In this document: positions 48,423 to 59,143 of the stretch, piece by piece
Layout of the letters: each line of letters begins with the position of its first letter
Position numbering within the stretch: the first letter of the stretch is position 1
Assembly (NCBI GenBank): GCA_043758775.1
Contig: JAYVMU010000026.1
Span: 1-64,000 of the forward strand
Direction of reading: 5' to 3'
DNA length: 64,000 nt
Source of the DNA: JACMMS01 sp043758775
GTDB taxonomy: Bacteria > Pseudomonadota > Gammaproteobacteria > Burkholderiales > Methylophilaceae
Program-made: the position numbers and the translations under genes
The notes under the pieces: model-generated
The model's database searches: none
Seen by the model: the letters and a program-made list of their open reading frames with translations, nothing else
What the model was told of the DNA's origin: nothing

Positions 48423-49325
48423 ATGTCTATAAAACTATCTTTAGAGTCACTCGAAGTACTTGATGCCATCGCGCGCAAGGGCAGCTTTGCCGCCGCCGCA
48501 GAATCCTTATTTCGTGTACCTTCAGCCGTCACCTACACCGTACGTAAATTAGAAGAAGATTTAGACGTAGCGCTATTTAACCGTACCGGTCATCGCGCAG
48601 AGCTCACCGAAGCTGGTGCGGAATTATTACGTGAAGGCCGCTGCTTGTTGAATGCTGCCAACGAAATAGAATCACGCGTCAAACGTATCGCCAAAGGCGT
48701 AGAAACTGAACTCAATATTGCAATTACAGATATATTTAATATCACAGCACTTTTTCCAATTTTAGAAAAATTTTACGCGCAAAATTTTGGTACTCGTATA
48801 AAGATATTACGTGAGGTCTATGGTGGTAGCTGGGATGCACTCAGCACAGGTCGTGCAGATATTTCAATTGGGGCTCCTGGCGAAGGTCCTTCTGGTGGTG
48901 GCTACTCAATAGCTGCTATTGGCATATTGCAGTTTCACTATGCTGTTGCTGTGCAACACCCGCTCGCAGATATGCTAGAACCCTTGCAAAACCAAGATAT
49001 TATGCAGTATCGCTCAATTTCTGTCGCCGATACCTCCCGCAACTTAGTACCACGCACTTCTGGCATATTAACCGGACAAGATGTATTAACCGTGCCGGAT
49101 ATGCGCACCAAACTACAGGCGCAAATTGCGGGCTTGGGCGTGGGCTATTTACCCAAAGCCTTAGCTGAAGAATATGCGTCAACGGGCCATCTAGTGATTA
49201 AAGAAGTCGCCGAACCAAAGCCAGAAGTGACGGCTTACGTGGCATGGCGCGGCAAAGGCGGTAAGGCACAGCAATGGTTACTTAAAGAACTACAACAATT
49301 ATCACTGCATGAGTTGTTGCTGTAG
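48423..49325 (+). CDS. LysR-family transcriptional regulator
   Basis: The 300-residue protein has the N-terminal winged helix (LESLEVLDAIARKGSFAAAA, then VTYTVRKLEEDLDVALFNR) and a C-terminal effector-binding domain. Divergent to the pirin-WrbA-YceI-OYE genes across a gap with two palindromes, it is their likely activator and probably responds to quinones or electrophiles. The effector is not proven. Confidence 0.93.
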   Translation: MSIKLSLESLEVLDAIARKGSFAAAAESLFRVPSAVTYTVRKLEEDLDVALFNRTGHRAELTEAGAELLREGRCLLNAANEIESRVKRIAKGVETELNIAITDIFNITALFPILEKFYAQNFGTRIKILREVYGGSWDALSTGRADISIGAPGEGPSGGGYSIAAIGILQFHYAVAVQHPLADMLEPLQNQDIMQYRSISVADTSRNLVPRTSGILTGQDVLTVPDMRTKLQAQIAGLGVGYLPKALAEEYASTGHLVIKEVAEPKPEVTAYVAWRGKGGKAQQWLLKELQQLSLHELLL

Positions 49326-50082
<757 letters not shown>

Positions 50083-50108
50083 AATAGGGCCATTAAAGAA
50101 GACCAATA

Positions 50109-50134
50109 AAAAAGCCGACTTTCGTCGGCTTTTT
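50109..50134. terminator. bidirectional terminator between tadA and BI-1 gene
   Basis: AAAAAGCCGAC pairs with GTCGGCTTTTT around a TTTC loop, an 11-base perfect stem with T runs on both strands. It can end both converging transcripts. Confidence 0.88.
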
Positions 50135-50157
50135 GACTTAAAACTAAAGCTCAGCAA

Positions 50158-50847
50158 TTAATCACGATTGCCCATTAAAGCCATTAAGATATTCAATAAA
50201 TTAACAAATATATTGTAAATATCAAGATACAAACTCAGCGTTGCCATGATGTAGTTCGTTTGTCCACCACGCACAATTTGATTCACATCATACAAAATAT
50301 AACCTGAGAAAATCAGGATAGCAACACCTGAAATCGCCAGTGACAAGACCGGAATGTTTAAAAACATATTGGCTAGAGAAGCCACAATCACTAAAATAAG
50401 ACCGATAAACAGAAACTTACCGATATTACTAAAGTCGCGTGCAGGTGATGATGCAATACTTGCGAGGCTTAAGAAAGTAATACCCGTGCCAGCTGCTGCT
50501 ATTGCAACGATTTGTCCGCCATTACTTAAATGTAGCGCGTGTTGCAGAATTGGCCCCAGCATCAAGCCAAAAAAGAATGTCACAGCAAACAGTAGCCATA
50601 CACCCACGCTACTATTGCGATTAGCTGAAATTGCACTAAACATACCAAACATAATCGCCAGATAGCCAATTGCAAACATAATCGGGTGTTGCGAGATTAT
50701 GCTAAAGTTAATTTGTGTGCCGAAGTACGCACCGATAATCGTTGGAATCATAGTGAGACCAAGCAGTGCATAAGTATTACGCAATACTTTATTGGTGCTC
50801 GATTGTGCCGTTTCTGAACGACCTAATACTTGAACATCATCAAACAT
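50158..50847 (-). CDS. Bax inhibitor-1/YccA family membrane protein
   Basis: The 229-residue protein has seven hydrophobic segments. Features of the family include KVLRNTYALLGLTMIPTIIG near the N-terminus and FSGYILYDVNQIVRGG near the C-terminus, with the conserved Asp. Such proteins are pH-gated Ca2+ leak channels in some bacteria, or YccA-like FtsH regulators. It has its own promoter region upstream of 50847. Confidence 0.93.
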   Translation of the reverse strand: MFDDVQVLGRSETAQSSTNKVLRNTYALLGLTMIPTIIGAYFGTQINFSIISQHPIMFAIGYLAIMFGMFSAISANRNSSVGVWLLFAVTFFFGLMLGPILQHALHLSNGGQIVAIAAAGTGITFLSLASIASSPARDFSNIGKFLFIGLILVIVASLANMFLNIPVLSLAISGVAILIFSGYILYDVNQIVRGGQTNYIMATLSLYLDIYNIFVNLLNILMALMGNRD

Positions 50848-50982
50848 GATTAAAATTTCCTTATTAAGTTAAGTTATCAACAGATAACATGGATAAGACT
50901 ACTGAATTTGCCGGCAAGTTTCAAGAATATTTTTGTTAATGCTTTGTTACAAAAATTGTAACACTCAAACAAGTGATACGCC

Positions 50983-52029
50983 TTATATAAACAGCTCACC
51001 GTCATGCTGCCCTACCTGTCCAACTTGATGCACCGCTTGTACAAACGCAGCCTCTTCATGCAATGTAGTTAAATCTACGCACGGCTTGTGACCGTGCATA
51101 CGGGCAAGGCGCGCTAAGGTCTGTGCCGAGATCGTCCATTTCAGCTTAGCGAGCAATTCATCAACCAAGTCTGGACGGTTACATAATAACACCATATCGC
51201 AGCCTGCATGTAATGCAGCTAAGCTACGCGCAGTGACATCACCGCCCACTGACGCACCTTCCATACTTAAATCATCGCTAAAGATCACACCGTTAAAGCC
51301 TAGGCGTTCGCGCAACACTTTTTGCAACCATTTTTGTGAGAAGCCAGCAGGTTTGTTATCTACTTTTGGGTAAATCACATGCGCTGGCATAATCGCAGCC
51401 AAGCCTTCGTCTATCATCTGACGGAACGGCTGCATATCATTTTGGGCGATTTCATCGAATTCGCGCTCATCCACAGGTATCGCCACATGCGAATCTGCCA
51501 CGACAAAACCATGCCCAGGAAAATGCTTGCCCACCGCCATCATGCCGCCTTTTTTCAGGCCTTGCATCAAGTGAAATGCCAGCTCGTTAATAGCTTGCGG
51601 GTTCAGATGAAAGGCTCTATCACCTATCACTTGGCTTTCGCCATAATCCATATCTAGCACGGGGGTAAAGCTAAAGTCTACGCCATGCGCACGCAATTCA
51701 GCCGCTAGCACCCAACCCGCTTCTTCAGCTAGCTGTCTGGCGCGTTTGGGATTTTTATCCCAAATCTTACCCAACTCACGCATCGCTGGAATTTTGGTAA
51801 AGCCTTCTCTAAAACGTTGTACGCGGCCACCTTCGTGATCTACTGCGATTAGCAACGGTGGTTGCCGCACCGCATGAATACTGGCCGTCAGTGCTTTTAA
51901 TTGCGCAGGTGATACGAAATTACGCGCAAACAGAATCACACCGCCAACCAGTGGGTGTTGTAAACGGCGGATATCATCGGCAGTTAACTCGGTGCCAACA
52001 ACGTCCAACATAACTGGGCCTAATGACAT
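50983..52029 (-). CDS. nagZ: beta-N-acetylhexosaminidase
   Basis: NagZ removes N-acetylglucosamine from muropeptides in cell-wall recycling, in the cytoplasm. The GH3 signature AVGKHFPGHG with its catalytic His is near residues 172-181, and FSDDLSMEGA gives the catalytic Asp. At 348 residues it is normal. It lies close to a methyltransferase gene and not far from the L,D-transpeptidase operon. Confidence 0.96.
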   Translation of the reverse strand: MSLGPVMLDVVGTELTADDIRRLQHPLVGGVILFARNFVSPAQLKALTASIHAVRQPPLLIAVDHEGGRVQRFREGFTKIPAMRELGKIWDKNPKRARQLAEEAGWVLAAELRAHGVDFSFTPVLDMDYGESQVIGDRAFHLNPQAINELAFHLMQGLKKGGMMAVGKHFPGHGFVVADSHVAIPVDEREFDEIAQNDMQPFRQMIDEGLAAIMPAHVIYPKVDNKPAGFSQKWLQKVLRERLGFNGVIFSDDLSMEGASVGGDVTARSLAALHAGCDMVLLCNRPDLVDELLAKLKWTISAQTLARLARMHGHKPCVDLTTLHEEAAFVQAVHQVGQVGQHDGELFI

Positions 52030-52061
52030 ATGCTCCCCCTGCTCAATTTAAACAATGATGA

Positions 52062-53267
52062 TTAAACAGCTACTTTTAGTCTATAGAGGGATGTAACTTC
52101 TTTAGCACGCGCCGCATATAATGCATCGGTTTTATCTTGTGTTTTTGTGTGCGTAGGTTTGATATCCAGCTTGTCTATCACAGTTAAACCAGCGGCTGCA
52201 AACATTGCCAGCAGTGCTTCATGTGTACGTAAACCTAGATGCTCAGCAATATCTGACATAATCAGCCAGCCCTCGCCTTTCGGATTCAAATGTCCGACCA
52301 AGCCATTTAAAAAGCCTTTTAGCATTTGACTGTTAGGATCATAAATCGCATGATCTATCGGCGAATTAGCGCTCGCCGGAATCCAAGGTGGATTACACAC
52401 AATTAAATCGGCACGACCTATTTCTGGAAATAAATCGGCTTCGGCAATTTTCACAGCTTTGGTAAAGCCCAATGTGGTGATATTTTCTGTCGCGCATTTA
52501 ATTGCACGTGGATTTGTATCAGTCGCAATCACGCTCGCTACGCCACGCTTTGCTAATAAGGCCGCCAGCACACCAGTGCCGGTGCCGATATCAAACGCAG
52601 TTTTAACATTTGAAGCTATCGGCGCAGTCGCGACTAGGTTGATATATTCACCACGCAACGGTGAGTAAACCCCATAATATGGGGTGATTTTTGCATTGAG
52701 CGCTTCAATATCCACGCCATTTTTACGCCATTCGTAAGCACCAATAACACCTAAAAGCTCGCGTAGTGAAAGCACGATAGTCTTTTTCTCAACACCATTC
52801 TTCATTAAGCCATAAGCACTTTCACACGCTGCTTTTACATCTGGCGCACGGTTATATGGCAACACGTAATCAGCAGACAATTCCACTAACAGCATGCCTA
52901 AAGTACGCGCACGCTCAATCTGGCTTTTTCGATGTAGGTGAAATTGTGCTTGTGGACTGGACTCATTTGAGCGTTCAGCTTGGTTGGCAGCTTTTACCGC
53001 TTTAGGTTTAGTAAAACGGTTATCAATGCGGCGTGAAATGGCTTGCATTAAATGTTTAGCATTCTGAAAGTCGCCACTCCATAACATAGCTGTGCCTTCA
53101 CATGCCAGTTTATAAGCGGCATCTGCGCTCAACGTATCATCAATCACTTGTATGCGCTTTGGTGGTAGATTATGTGCTTCAGATTGCCAATAGGCAGTAT
53201 GTGTCTCGTTTTTTGCTGGTTTTGTGCCTTTTATCTTACTTTCCCAGCTGATGGTATTTGGTGTCAT
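52062..53267 (-). CDS. class I SAM-dependent methyltransferase (PrmC/HemK-like)
   Basis: The 401-residue protein has a SAM loop, FDIGTGTGVLAALLAKRG, and the N-methyltransferase motif VCNPPWIPA. This motif is used to methylate amide or ring nitrogens in glutamine or nucleic acid. The N-terminal about 180 residues are not recognised. The substrate is unknown. It lies 32 bases upstream of nagZ and probably shares its transcript. Confidence 0.85.
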   Translation of the reverse strand: MTPNTISWESKIKGTKPAKNETHTAYWQSEAHNLPPKRIQVIDDTLSADAAYKLACEGTAMLWSGDFQNAKHLMQAISRRIDNRFTKPKAVKAANQAERSNESSPQAQFHLHRKSQIERARTLGMLLVELSADYVLPYNRAPDVKAACESAYGLMKNGVEKKTIVLSLRELLGVIGAYEWRKNGVDIEALNAKITPYYGVYSPLRGEYINLVATAPIASNVKTAFDIGTGTGVLAALLAKRGVASVIATDTNPRAIKCATENITTLGFTKAVKIAEADLFPEIGRADLIVCNPPWIPASANSPIDHAIYDPNSQMLKGFLNGLVGHLNPKGEGWLIMSDIAEHLGLRTHEALLAMFAAAGLTVIDKLDIKPTHTKTQDKTDALYAARAKEVTSLYRLKVAV

Positions 53268-53377
53268 GGTTTTTTACTACTTTCTATATTGCAATCACTA
53301 CAATGTGATTAGTAGTGCAATTTTATTCAATCGGCTATTTTACATGCACCTGTAAACTATTCATAAAAAGATAGCCA

Positions 53378-54187
53378 CTATTTAATATCAACTTTAATGT
53401 CGAGATAATCCCGTAACTGGTCGCCCAGCAGATTAATGGCTAACACAAGTGACATCAAACTTAAGCCTACTGCTAGCACATAATGCGGCGCAACCAGCAT
53501 GTAACGTACGCCGTCGCGCAACATAGCGCCCCATGAAGCATCGGGTGCTTGTATGCCCAACCCTAAAAATGATAAGCTCGCCTCGGCAATAATCAACCCC
53601 GCAATGCTGTAAGTAGCCTCAACCACTAATGGCGCGGCAAGCAGCGGCAACATATGTTTAAACATAATGCGCGGCACGCTAGCGCCTAAAGATTCTGCTG
53701 CCAATACATGCTGGCGATTACGTAAACTCAACGCCTGCGCGCGTGTTAAGCGCGCATAACCTACCCAGCTAGTCATACACAAGGCAAGAATCAAATTACC
53801 CAAGCCTGCTCCCAACACTGCTGCAAACGCAATTGCTAACAATATGCCAGGGAAAGCCATAAATACATCGGTAATGTGCATAATGAATCTATCTACCTTA
53901 CCACCATAAAAGCCAGAGACTAAACCAATAGTGGTGCCAAATAGCATGGTGATAATCGTCACCGTCACCGCCACCAGCATAGAAACCCGCGCGCCATTGA
54001 TTAACCTGGCAAACACCTCACGGCCTAAATCATCGTAACCCAGCCAAGCATGAAAATTCGGTGTCACCAGTATTTGCTGCAGATTGATGATGTTAGGATG
54101 AAAATCCCATAACAAAGAAACTGCAACGGTAAGCGTCCAAAACAATAAGACAAATATAGGTAGGCGATATAAAGAACGTTGCGTCAT
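53378..54187 (-). CDS. peptide ABC transporter permease (DppC/OppC type)
   Basis: An inner-membrane permease of 269 residues with about six TM helices. The BPD_transp_1 loop, AESLGASVPRIMFKHMLP, contains the coupling-helix EAA motif. It lies 13 bases after the partner permease. No ATPase follows in the window. Confidence 0.92.
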   Translation of the reverse strand: MTQRSLYRLPIFVLLFWTLTVAVSLLWDFHPNIINLQQILVTPNFHAWLGYDDLGREVFARLINGARVSMLVAVTVTIITMLFGTTIGLVSGFYGGKVDRFIMHITDVFMAFPGILLAIAFAAVLGAGLGNLILALCMTSWVGYARLTRAQALSLRNRQHVLAAESLGASVPRIMFKHMLPLLAAPLVVEATYSIAGLIIAEASLSFLGLGIQAPDASWGAMLRDGVRYMLVAPHYVLAVGLSLMSLVLAINLLGDQLRDYLDIKVDIK

Positions 54188-54200
54188 TTACCTAGCAATC

Positions 54201-55112
54201 TTATTGAGCAAACTTCACGCGCGGGTCAACCTGCGTATAAATCAAATCTGTGAGCAGATTAATCACCACATAACTTAACGCCACCACCAGTACACAAGCC
54301 TGTGTCACAGGATAATCACGCTTTTCTATAGATTCCACAAGCAAACGCCCGATACCATCCCAGCTAAATACGGTTTCTGTAATCACCGCACCCGCCAGCA
54401 AACTACCTAGTTGCAAACCCAGCACGGTAATAATCGGCAATAAGGCAGCACGTAACGCATGGCGGATAATCACGGCATTTTCAGTTAAGCCTTTGGCACG
54501 AGCCGTACGCACAAAATCCTCATGCAATACCTCTAACAAACTTGCACGTGTCATACGGGTAAGAATTGCTGCCAAACCAAAACCCAAAGTCAGTGCTGGT
54601 AGAATAATCGAAGTTGTAGTTTCCATACCGCTTACCGGCAACCAGCCCAGCCACAACGCAAATACCATCATCATCAATGGGCCTAGCCAAAAATGTGGCA
54701 TAGCAGAAAGTGTGAGGCTGAATGTAGTAGCAATTTTATCTAGCCAATTATTTGCATTGAGCGCGGCTATCACACCCAATGGTAGCCCGATAGCGATGGC
54801 AATAATTAAAGCTAAAAATGCCAGTTTTGCAGTATTAGGGATACGCTCTGCCAGCAATGTTGAAATAGGCGTTTTAGTATGTATAGAATGACCAAAATCA
54901 CCGACACTCAGCTTGCCCAGATAACCTACAAATTGTGCAGGTAATGGCTGGTTTAAACCTAAATCAGCACGTAATTGTGTGCAATCTGCGCTAGTTGCGG
55001 ATTCACCCAGCATCACTTCCACTGGATCACCTGGTATTAAATGCACGAGTAAAAATGTTAGCAACAACACGCCAAACACAACGGGAATAATGCCCAACAG
55101 TCTTTTAATCAT
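54201..55112 (-). CDS. peptide ABC transporter permease (DppB/OppB type)
   Basis: The permease begins MIKRLLGIIPVVFGVLLL and has six TM segments and the loop VRTARAKGLTENAVIIRHAL. I chose ATG 55112, which overlaps the L,D-transpeptidase stop by 8 bases, over the open frame from 55151 that would overlap by 47. HLIPGDPVEVMLG is typical of DppB. Confidence 0.92.
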   Translation of the reverse strand: MIKRLLGIIPVVFGVLLLTFLLVHLIPGDPVEVMLGESATSADCTQLRADLGLNQPLPAQFVGYLGKLSVGDFGHSIHTKTPISTLLAERIPNTAKLAFLALIIAIAIGLPLGVIAALNANNWLDKIATTFSLTLSAMPHFWLGPLMMMVFALWLGWLPVSGMETTTSIILPALTLGFGLAAILTRMTRASLLEVLHEDFVRTARAKGLTENAVIIRHALRAALLPIITVLGLQLGSLLAGAVITETVFSWDGIGRLLVESIEKRDYPVTQACVLVVALSYVVINLLTDLIYTQVDPRVKFAQ

Positions 55113-55644
55113 TGGATTCTTCAATGCGGTATTCTTGAGTGCCGCGCGCATGTAATGCTAAATCATCATCTAAAATCGTGACAGTCGTCCCCACAGGAAC
55201 TAAATCAAATAACTCAATCACATCATCATTCCGCATGCGTATACAGCCATGTGAGCCGACTTTTCCCATTTCCGCTAAATCATGCGAGCCATGAATATAG
55301 ATATAGCGTTGCATGGTATCCACGTTACCTAAACGGTTAAAACCCACTTCGGTACCAGATAACCACAAAATACGCGTTAAAATCCAATCGCGATTCGGGA
55401 ATGCTTGCATGAGTTCAGGTGACCACACTTCACCAGTTGGCCTACGCCCAACAAACACCGCATCGGGTGGCGCACCAGTGCCAATTTTTGCCCGGATAAT
55501 GTGCTTACCCAATGGTGTACAGCCGCTATTTTTCACATTACCCATGCCGTTAGCAGCACTAGAGATGGTGTAACGATGTAATAATTTGCCTAAGTCATCA
55601 AAAACTTTTAGCATCTGCTTGGCAATAGAAACCTCAATGTGCAT
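55105..55644 (-). CDS. L,D-transpeptidase (YkuD domain)
   Basis: The catalytic motif HGSHDLAEMGKVGSHGCIRM near residues 128-147 contains the SHGCIRM cysteine signature of YkuD enzymes. These cross-link or modify peptidoglycan by exchanging the fourth-residue D-amino acid. The 179-residue protein has no visible signal peptide, which is unusual for a wall enzyme. It overlaps the solute-binding gene by 11 bases and the permease by 8, so it is part of the importer operon. Confidence 0.9.
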   Translation of the reverse strand: MHIEVSIAKQMLKVFDDLGKLLHRYTISSAANGMGNVKNSGCTPLGKHIIRAKIGTGAPPDAVFVGRRPTGEVWSPELMQAFPNRDWILTRILWLSGTEVGFNRLGNVDTMQRYIYIHGSHDLAEMGKVGSHGCIRMRNDDVIELFDLVPVGTTVTILDDDLALHARGTQEYRIEESND

Positions 55645-57145
55645 TTTCTACCTTAATTGTCTTTAATCCATCCCAATTACCATCGGGCTGCAACTCGTAA
55701 TTTACAAGTGTTTTATGCATAGCACTGAACTGCCCTTCGTACCACAGCGGCACATAGGGCAAGGCATGATGAATGTAAGTGGTCACCTTCTGCCAATCAG
55801 CCTTTTTCTGACTAGCATTTTGAGCTGATAACATTAAATCATCTAACGCTTTATCTTGAAAGTGTCCACGGTTAGCACCTTGTGGCGGAATAGATTGCGA
55901 ACCAAAGGCTTTTGCATAAATTTCTGGCGTTTTAATGCCAACCCAAGTCAGCCCATAAAGCTGAAAATCACCTTGCTTGATATCACTAAAAAACGTGCCC
56001 CAATCCAGGCTGCGTATTTCCAGCTCAATCCCAGCTTCGCGCATTTGCGCTTGCATCATCGTTGCTAATCTTACGCGCTGGGCATCGGTCGAAGTTTTAT
56101 ACACCAATTTTAATGGTAGCTTAACACCGGCTTTTTGTAGTAACTCTCGTGCTAGTTTTGGGTTGTAGTCATACGGCGGTAAATTCGGATTCCCCGCCCA
56201 ATGTTCTGGCGGTAATATTGCACCAGCCTCACGACTGTCTGCCAGCATGGCTTGCTGGATAATGGCTTTGCGGTCTATAACATGCGCAATGGCTTGACGC
56301 ACCTCTAACTTGCTCAAAACTGGGTCTCGCATATTAAAACCAATATACGAGAAATTAGCGCCGATACTGCTTTGTACCGTAATATCGTTTTGCTTTTGCA
56401 GATACTTCACTAACTCTGGCGGCAAATCGCCTTGTAGCAAATCTGCTTCGCCGCGCATGAGTTTTAATACACGCACGGTGGGATCTTTTACTTCACTTAG
56501 AATAAAATCTTGCTGGTCTGCAATACGTTGTAATTGCAGGTTATTTTTCCATGATACAAATTTTAGCGGCCCGCCACCTATAGGATGATGTACAAAATCA
56601 TGACCAGCTTTGATTAAAGCCTCAGGCAATATGCCAATAATGAGTTTGGCGACAAAATTGGTATCTGGTTGCACTAAGTAAAAATCGACACTGTCATTAT
56701 TTAGCGCTTCTACACGGCTGATATTGGCAAACTCAGCGGTGTGCGGTGAGTCTTTTAATGTACTCAAAGATTGATAGGTCGCCACTACATCTCGGGAAGT
56801 TAATGGTGAATTGTTATGAAAAAGTGAACGTGGCTGCTCACGTGAATTCAATAGAGTGAATCGATATTGCGTAGGGCTTATTTCTACCCATGTCGCAAGG
56901 TCTGGCTTAAGCTTAGCAGCTTTATCAAAGTCAATTAAGCTACGATAAATCAAGCGATTTACCCGTTCGGATGCCGCATCAGTTGCGTAGCGAGGATCCA
57001 AATTAAGTGGTGCTTGGGCAATAGCAAATCTGATTGGCTGCTGAATAGCATTAGACTGTCCGTTTGTATCAGGTGCAGACTTCCCACAAGCGACTAGCAA
57101 GCAAATAAAACCGAAGATAATTAACCGCTTAACCATTAAAACCAT
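55634..57145 (-). CDS. peptide ABC transporter solute-binding lipoprotein
   Basis: The SBP_bac_5 protein binds oligopeptides or murein peptides for the adjacent permeases. The lipobox LLVACGKS marks the mature Cys near residue 20 of my choice of start. The body has PIRFAIAQAPLNLDPRYATD and NPNLPPYDYNPKLARELL. I place the start at 57145; 57136 and a longer frame to 57232 are also open. The operon order is SBP, L,D-transpeptidase, DppB, DppC. Confidence 0.9.
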   Translation of the reverse strand: MVLMVKRLIIFGFICLLVACGKSAPDTNGQSNAIQQPIRFAIAQAPLNLDPRYATDAASERVNRLIYRSLIDFDKAAKLKPDLATWVEISPTQYRFTLLNSREQPRSLFHNNSPLTSRDVVATYQSLSTLKDSPHTAEFANISRVEALNNDSVDFYLVQPDTNFVAKLIIGILPEALIKAGHDFVHHPIGGGPLKFVSWKNNLQLQRIADQQDFILSEVKDPTVRVLKLMRGEADLLQGDLPPELVKYLQKQNDITVQSSIGANFSYIGFNMRDPVLSKLEVRQAIAHVIDRKAIIQQAMLADSREAGAILPPEHWAGNPNLPPYDYNPKLARELLQKAGVKLPLKLVYKTSTDAQRVRLATMMQAQMREAGIELEIRSLDWGTFFSDIKQGDFQLYGLTWVGIKTPEIYAKAFGSQSIPPQGANRGHFQDKALDDLMLSAQNASQKKADWQKVTTYIHHALPYVPLWYEGQFSAMHKTLVNYELQPDGNWDGLKTIKVENAH

Positions 57146-57277
57146 GCCTGAAATTAATCGACAGATTTTACTGGATTTACCGTTTACAAAGTGTGGCTTT
57201 TTAGCGTATGGTGCAAATTGATTGATTCGCATATTAATTAAAAATTCTTAAACATCAACAATTAAGAGCCGAAATAA

Positions 57278-57652
57278 ATGAATAAATACTCACACCTTAT
57301 CGGCCGCATTTTCTTAGCCATTATTTTCATCATGGCAGGCATCGGTAAAATCAAAGACCCAGCAGGCACCATGGGTTACATGGCATCCGTAGGTTTACCC
57401 GGTGTTTTATTATGGCCAACCATTGCCTTAGAGCTTTTAGGTGGCATCGCGATTGTAGTGGGTTTTCAAACGCGTGTTATGGCGGTTGCCTTGGCAGTTT
57501 TCACTGTCGTTGCGGCGGTTTTATTCCACCACAATATGGCCGATCAAATGCAAAGCATTATGTTCTTAAAAGATATTTCTATTGCTGGAGGCTTACTATT
57601 ACTGGCTTCTAGCGGCGCTACCGCTTTCAGTGTGGATAAAACTAAGTCTTAG
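57278..57652 (+). CDS. DoxX family membrane protein
   Basis: The 124-residue protein has four TM segments. [17 protein letters not shown] near the N-terminus is characteristic of the DoxX/SURF4-like family, which is often linked to redox or quinone metabolism without a proven reaction. Its end overlaps the converging rlmD gene by 11 bases. Confidence 0.88.
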   Translation: MNKYSHLIGRIFLAIIFIMAGIGKIKDPAGTMGYMASVGLPGVLLWPTIALELLGGIAIVVGFQTRVMAVALAVFTVVAAVLFHHNMADQMQSIMFLKDISIAGGLLLLASSGATAFSVDKTKS

Positions 57653-59003
57653 TGAACAATGCAATAGATTCCACGTGCGTGGTATGGGGAAACATGTTCA
57701 TCACCCCTGCCGCGCTCATCACATAACCTTTTTCGTTCACCAACACATCCGCGTCACGCGCTAACGTGGCCGGGTTGCAAGACACATACACGATACGCTG
57801 TGGACTATTAGTTTCATCCAACGCCTTCACCAACTCAAACGCACCATCGCGCGGCGGGTCTACTAGCCATTTATCAAAATGACCCAAACCTGTAAGTGCT
57901 TCGGCTGTCATTTTAAACAAATCCGATACGCCAAATTTAGTGGTATGTTCTAGGTCATTTAAAGTAGCACTTTCCACAGCGCGTGCCACCAGATTATCCA
58001 AGCCTTCCAAACCCAGTACTGATGCGCCACTGCGCGCGATTGGCAAAGTAAAATTACCAATGCCACAAAAGAAATCGGCAATACGTTCACCTTTTTTTGG
58101 ACTTAACAACTGCATGGCACGACGTATCATCACCTGATTAATTTGTGGATTAACTTGGGTAAACTCATTCGGTTTAAATGGATAAGTCAATGCATATTCT
58201 GGCAGTGAATATTGCAGTGCGTTCCCGTCAAGTGGATAGTATGGCTTAACGGTATCTGGACCTTTTGTTTGCGTCCAGATATTCACCTGATGCGCATCGG
58301 CAAATGCTTTTAAAATGACCTCATCAGAAAATTGCAAGGCGTCCATAATGCGGAAAATTAGGACGATGTAATCGCCTTCGCCGACAGCCAACTCAATCTG
58401 TGGAATTTTGTCACGCAAGCTTAATTGCGCTATCATCAACTGAAGTGGCTCTATCAATGCAGAAACAGCTGGCACTAACACCTCACAGCTATTCATATCC
58501 GCTACATAGCGTGTACCTTTTTCGTTAAAGCCGACTAATACGCGCTCTTTTTTAGTCACATACTTCACGCTTAGCCGCGCTTTGTGACGATACCCCCAGG
58601 TTGGGCCGTACATCGGTGGCAGCATGTTTTCTGGCGTGACTTTACCAATATGCGCTAAATCATTTTCCAGCAAGCGCTGTTTAGCTGCAACTTGCCCAGC
58701 AAAATCCAAATGCTGCAATTTACATCCACCGCACACACCATAATGTTTACATTGCGGCGTGACACGCAAATTTGAAGGCTTAAGCACCCCGACTAGATTA
58801 GCAAAGGCATAGCTAGGTTTTTCACGGGTAATTTTGTAACTAACTTTTTCACCTGGCAATGCGCCATCAATAAAAATAGCCTTACCTTCCAAGCGTGCAA
58901 CGCCGCGACCTTCCTGATCTAGTGACTCGATGATGGCGGTTAAAATGGGGCGATTTTCTGCGTCAGAAAATTCTTTGGCTACACGTTTTTGTCTATTTCT
59001 CAT
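57642..59003 (-). CDS. rlmD: 23S rRNA (uracil(1939)-C(5))-methyltransferase
   Basis: RlmD methylates U1939 of 23S rRNA. The 453-residue protein has an N-terminal TRAM domain ([18 protein letters not shown]), the iron-sulfur cysteines in [14 protein letters not shown], a SAM-binding region ([13 protein letters not shown]) and the catalytic Cys in [12 protein letters not shown] near the C-terminus. The length is normal. Confidence 0.96.
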   Translation of the reverse strand: MRNRQKRVAKEFSDAENRPILTAIIESLDQEGRGVARLEGKAIFIDGALPGEKVSYKITREKPSYAFANLVGVLKPSNLRVTPQCKHYGVCGGCKLQHLDFAGQVAAKQRLLENDLAHIGKVTPENMLPPMYGPTWGYRHKARLSVKYVTKKERVLVGFNEKGTRYVADMNSCEVLVPAVSALIEPLQLMIAQLSLRDKIPQIELAVGEGDYIVLIFRIMDALQFSDEVILKAFADAHQVNIWTQTKGPDTVKPYYPLDGNALQYSLPEYALTYPFKPNEFTQVNPQINQVMIRRAMQLLSPKKGERIADFFCGIGNFTLPIARSGASVLGLEGLDNLVARAVESATLNDLEHTTKFGVSDLFKMTAEALTGLGHFDKWLVDPPRDGAFELVKALDETNSPQRIVYVSCNPATLARDADVLVNEKGYVMSAAGVMNMFPHTTHVESIALFTKT

Positions 59004-59143
59004 CGTTTTAATCTAACTCTCATAGCGTGTATTTTACCGCACAGCGACCAAATCATCACCCAGAATATTCACATGACGCTTACCTAGCATTAAGGTATAT
59101 TGCTTACGCCATCAACCACGCACATAAATCAAGCCATAAAATC

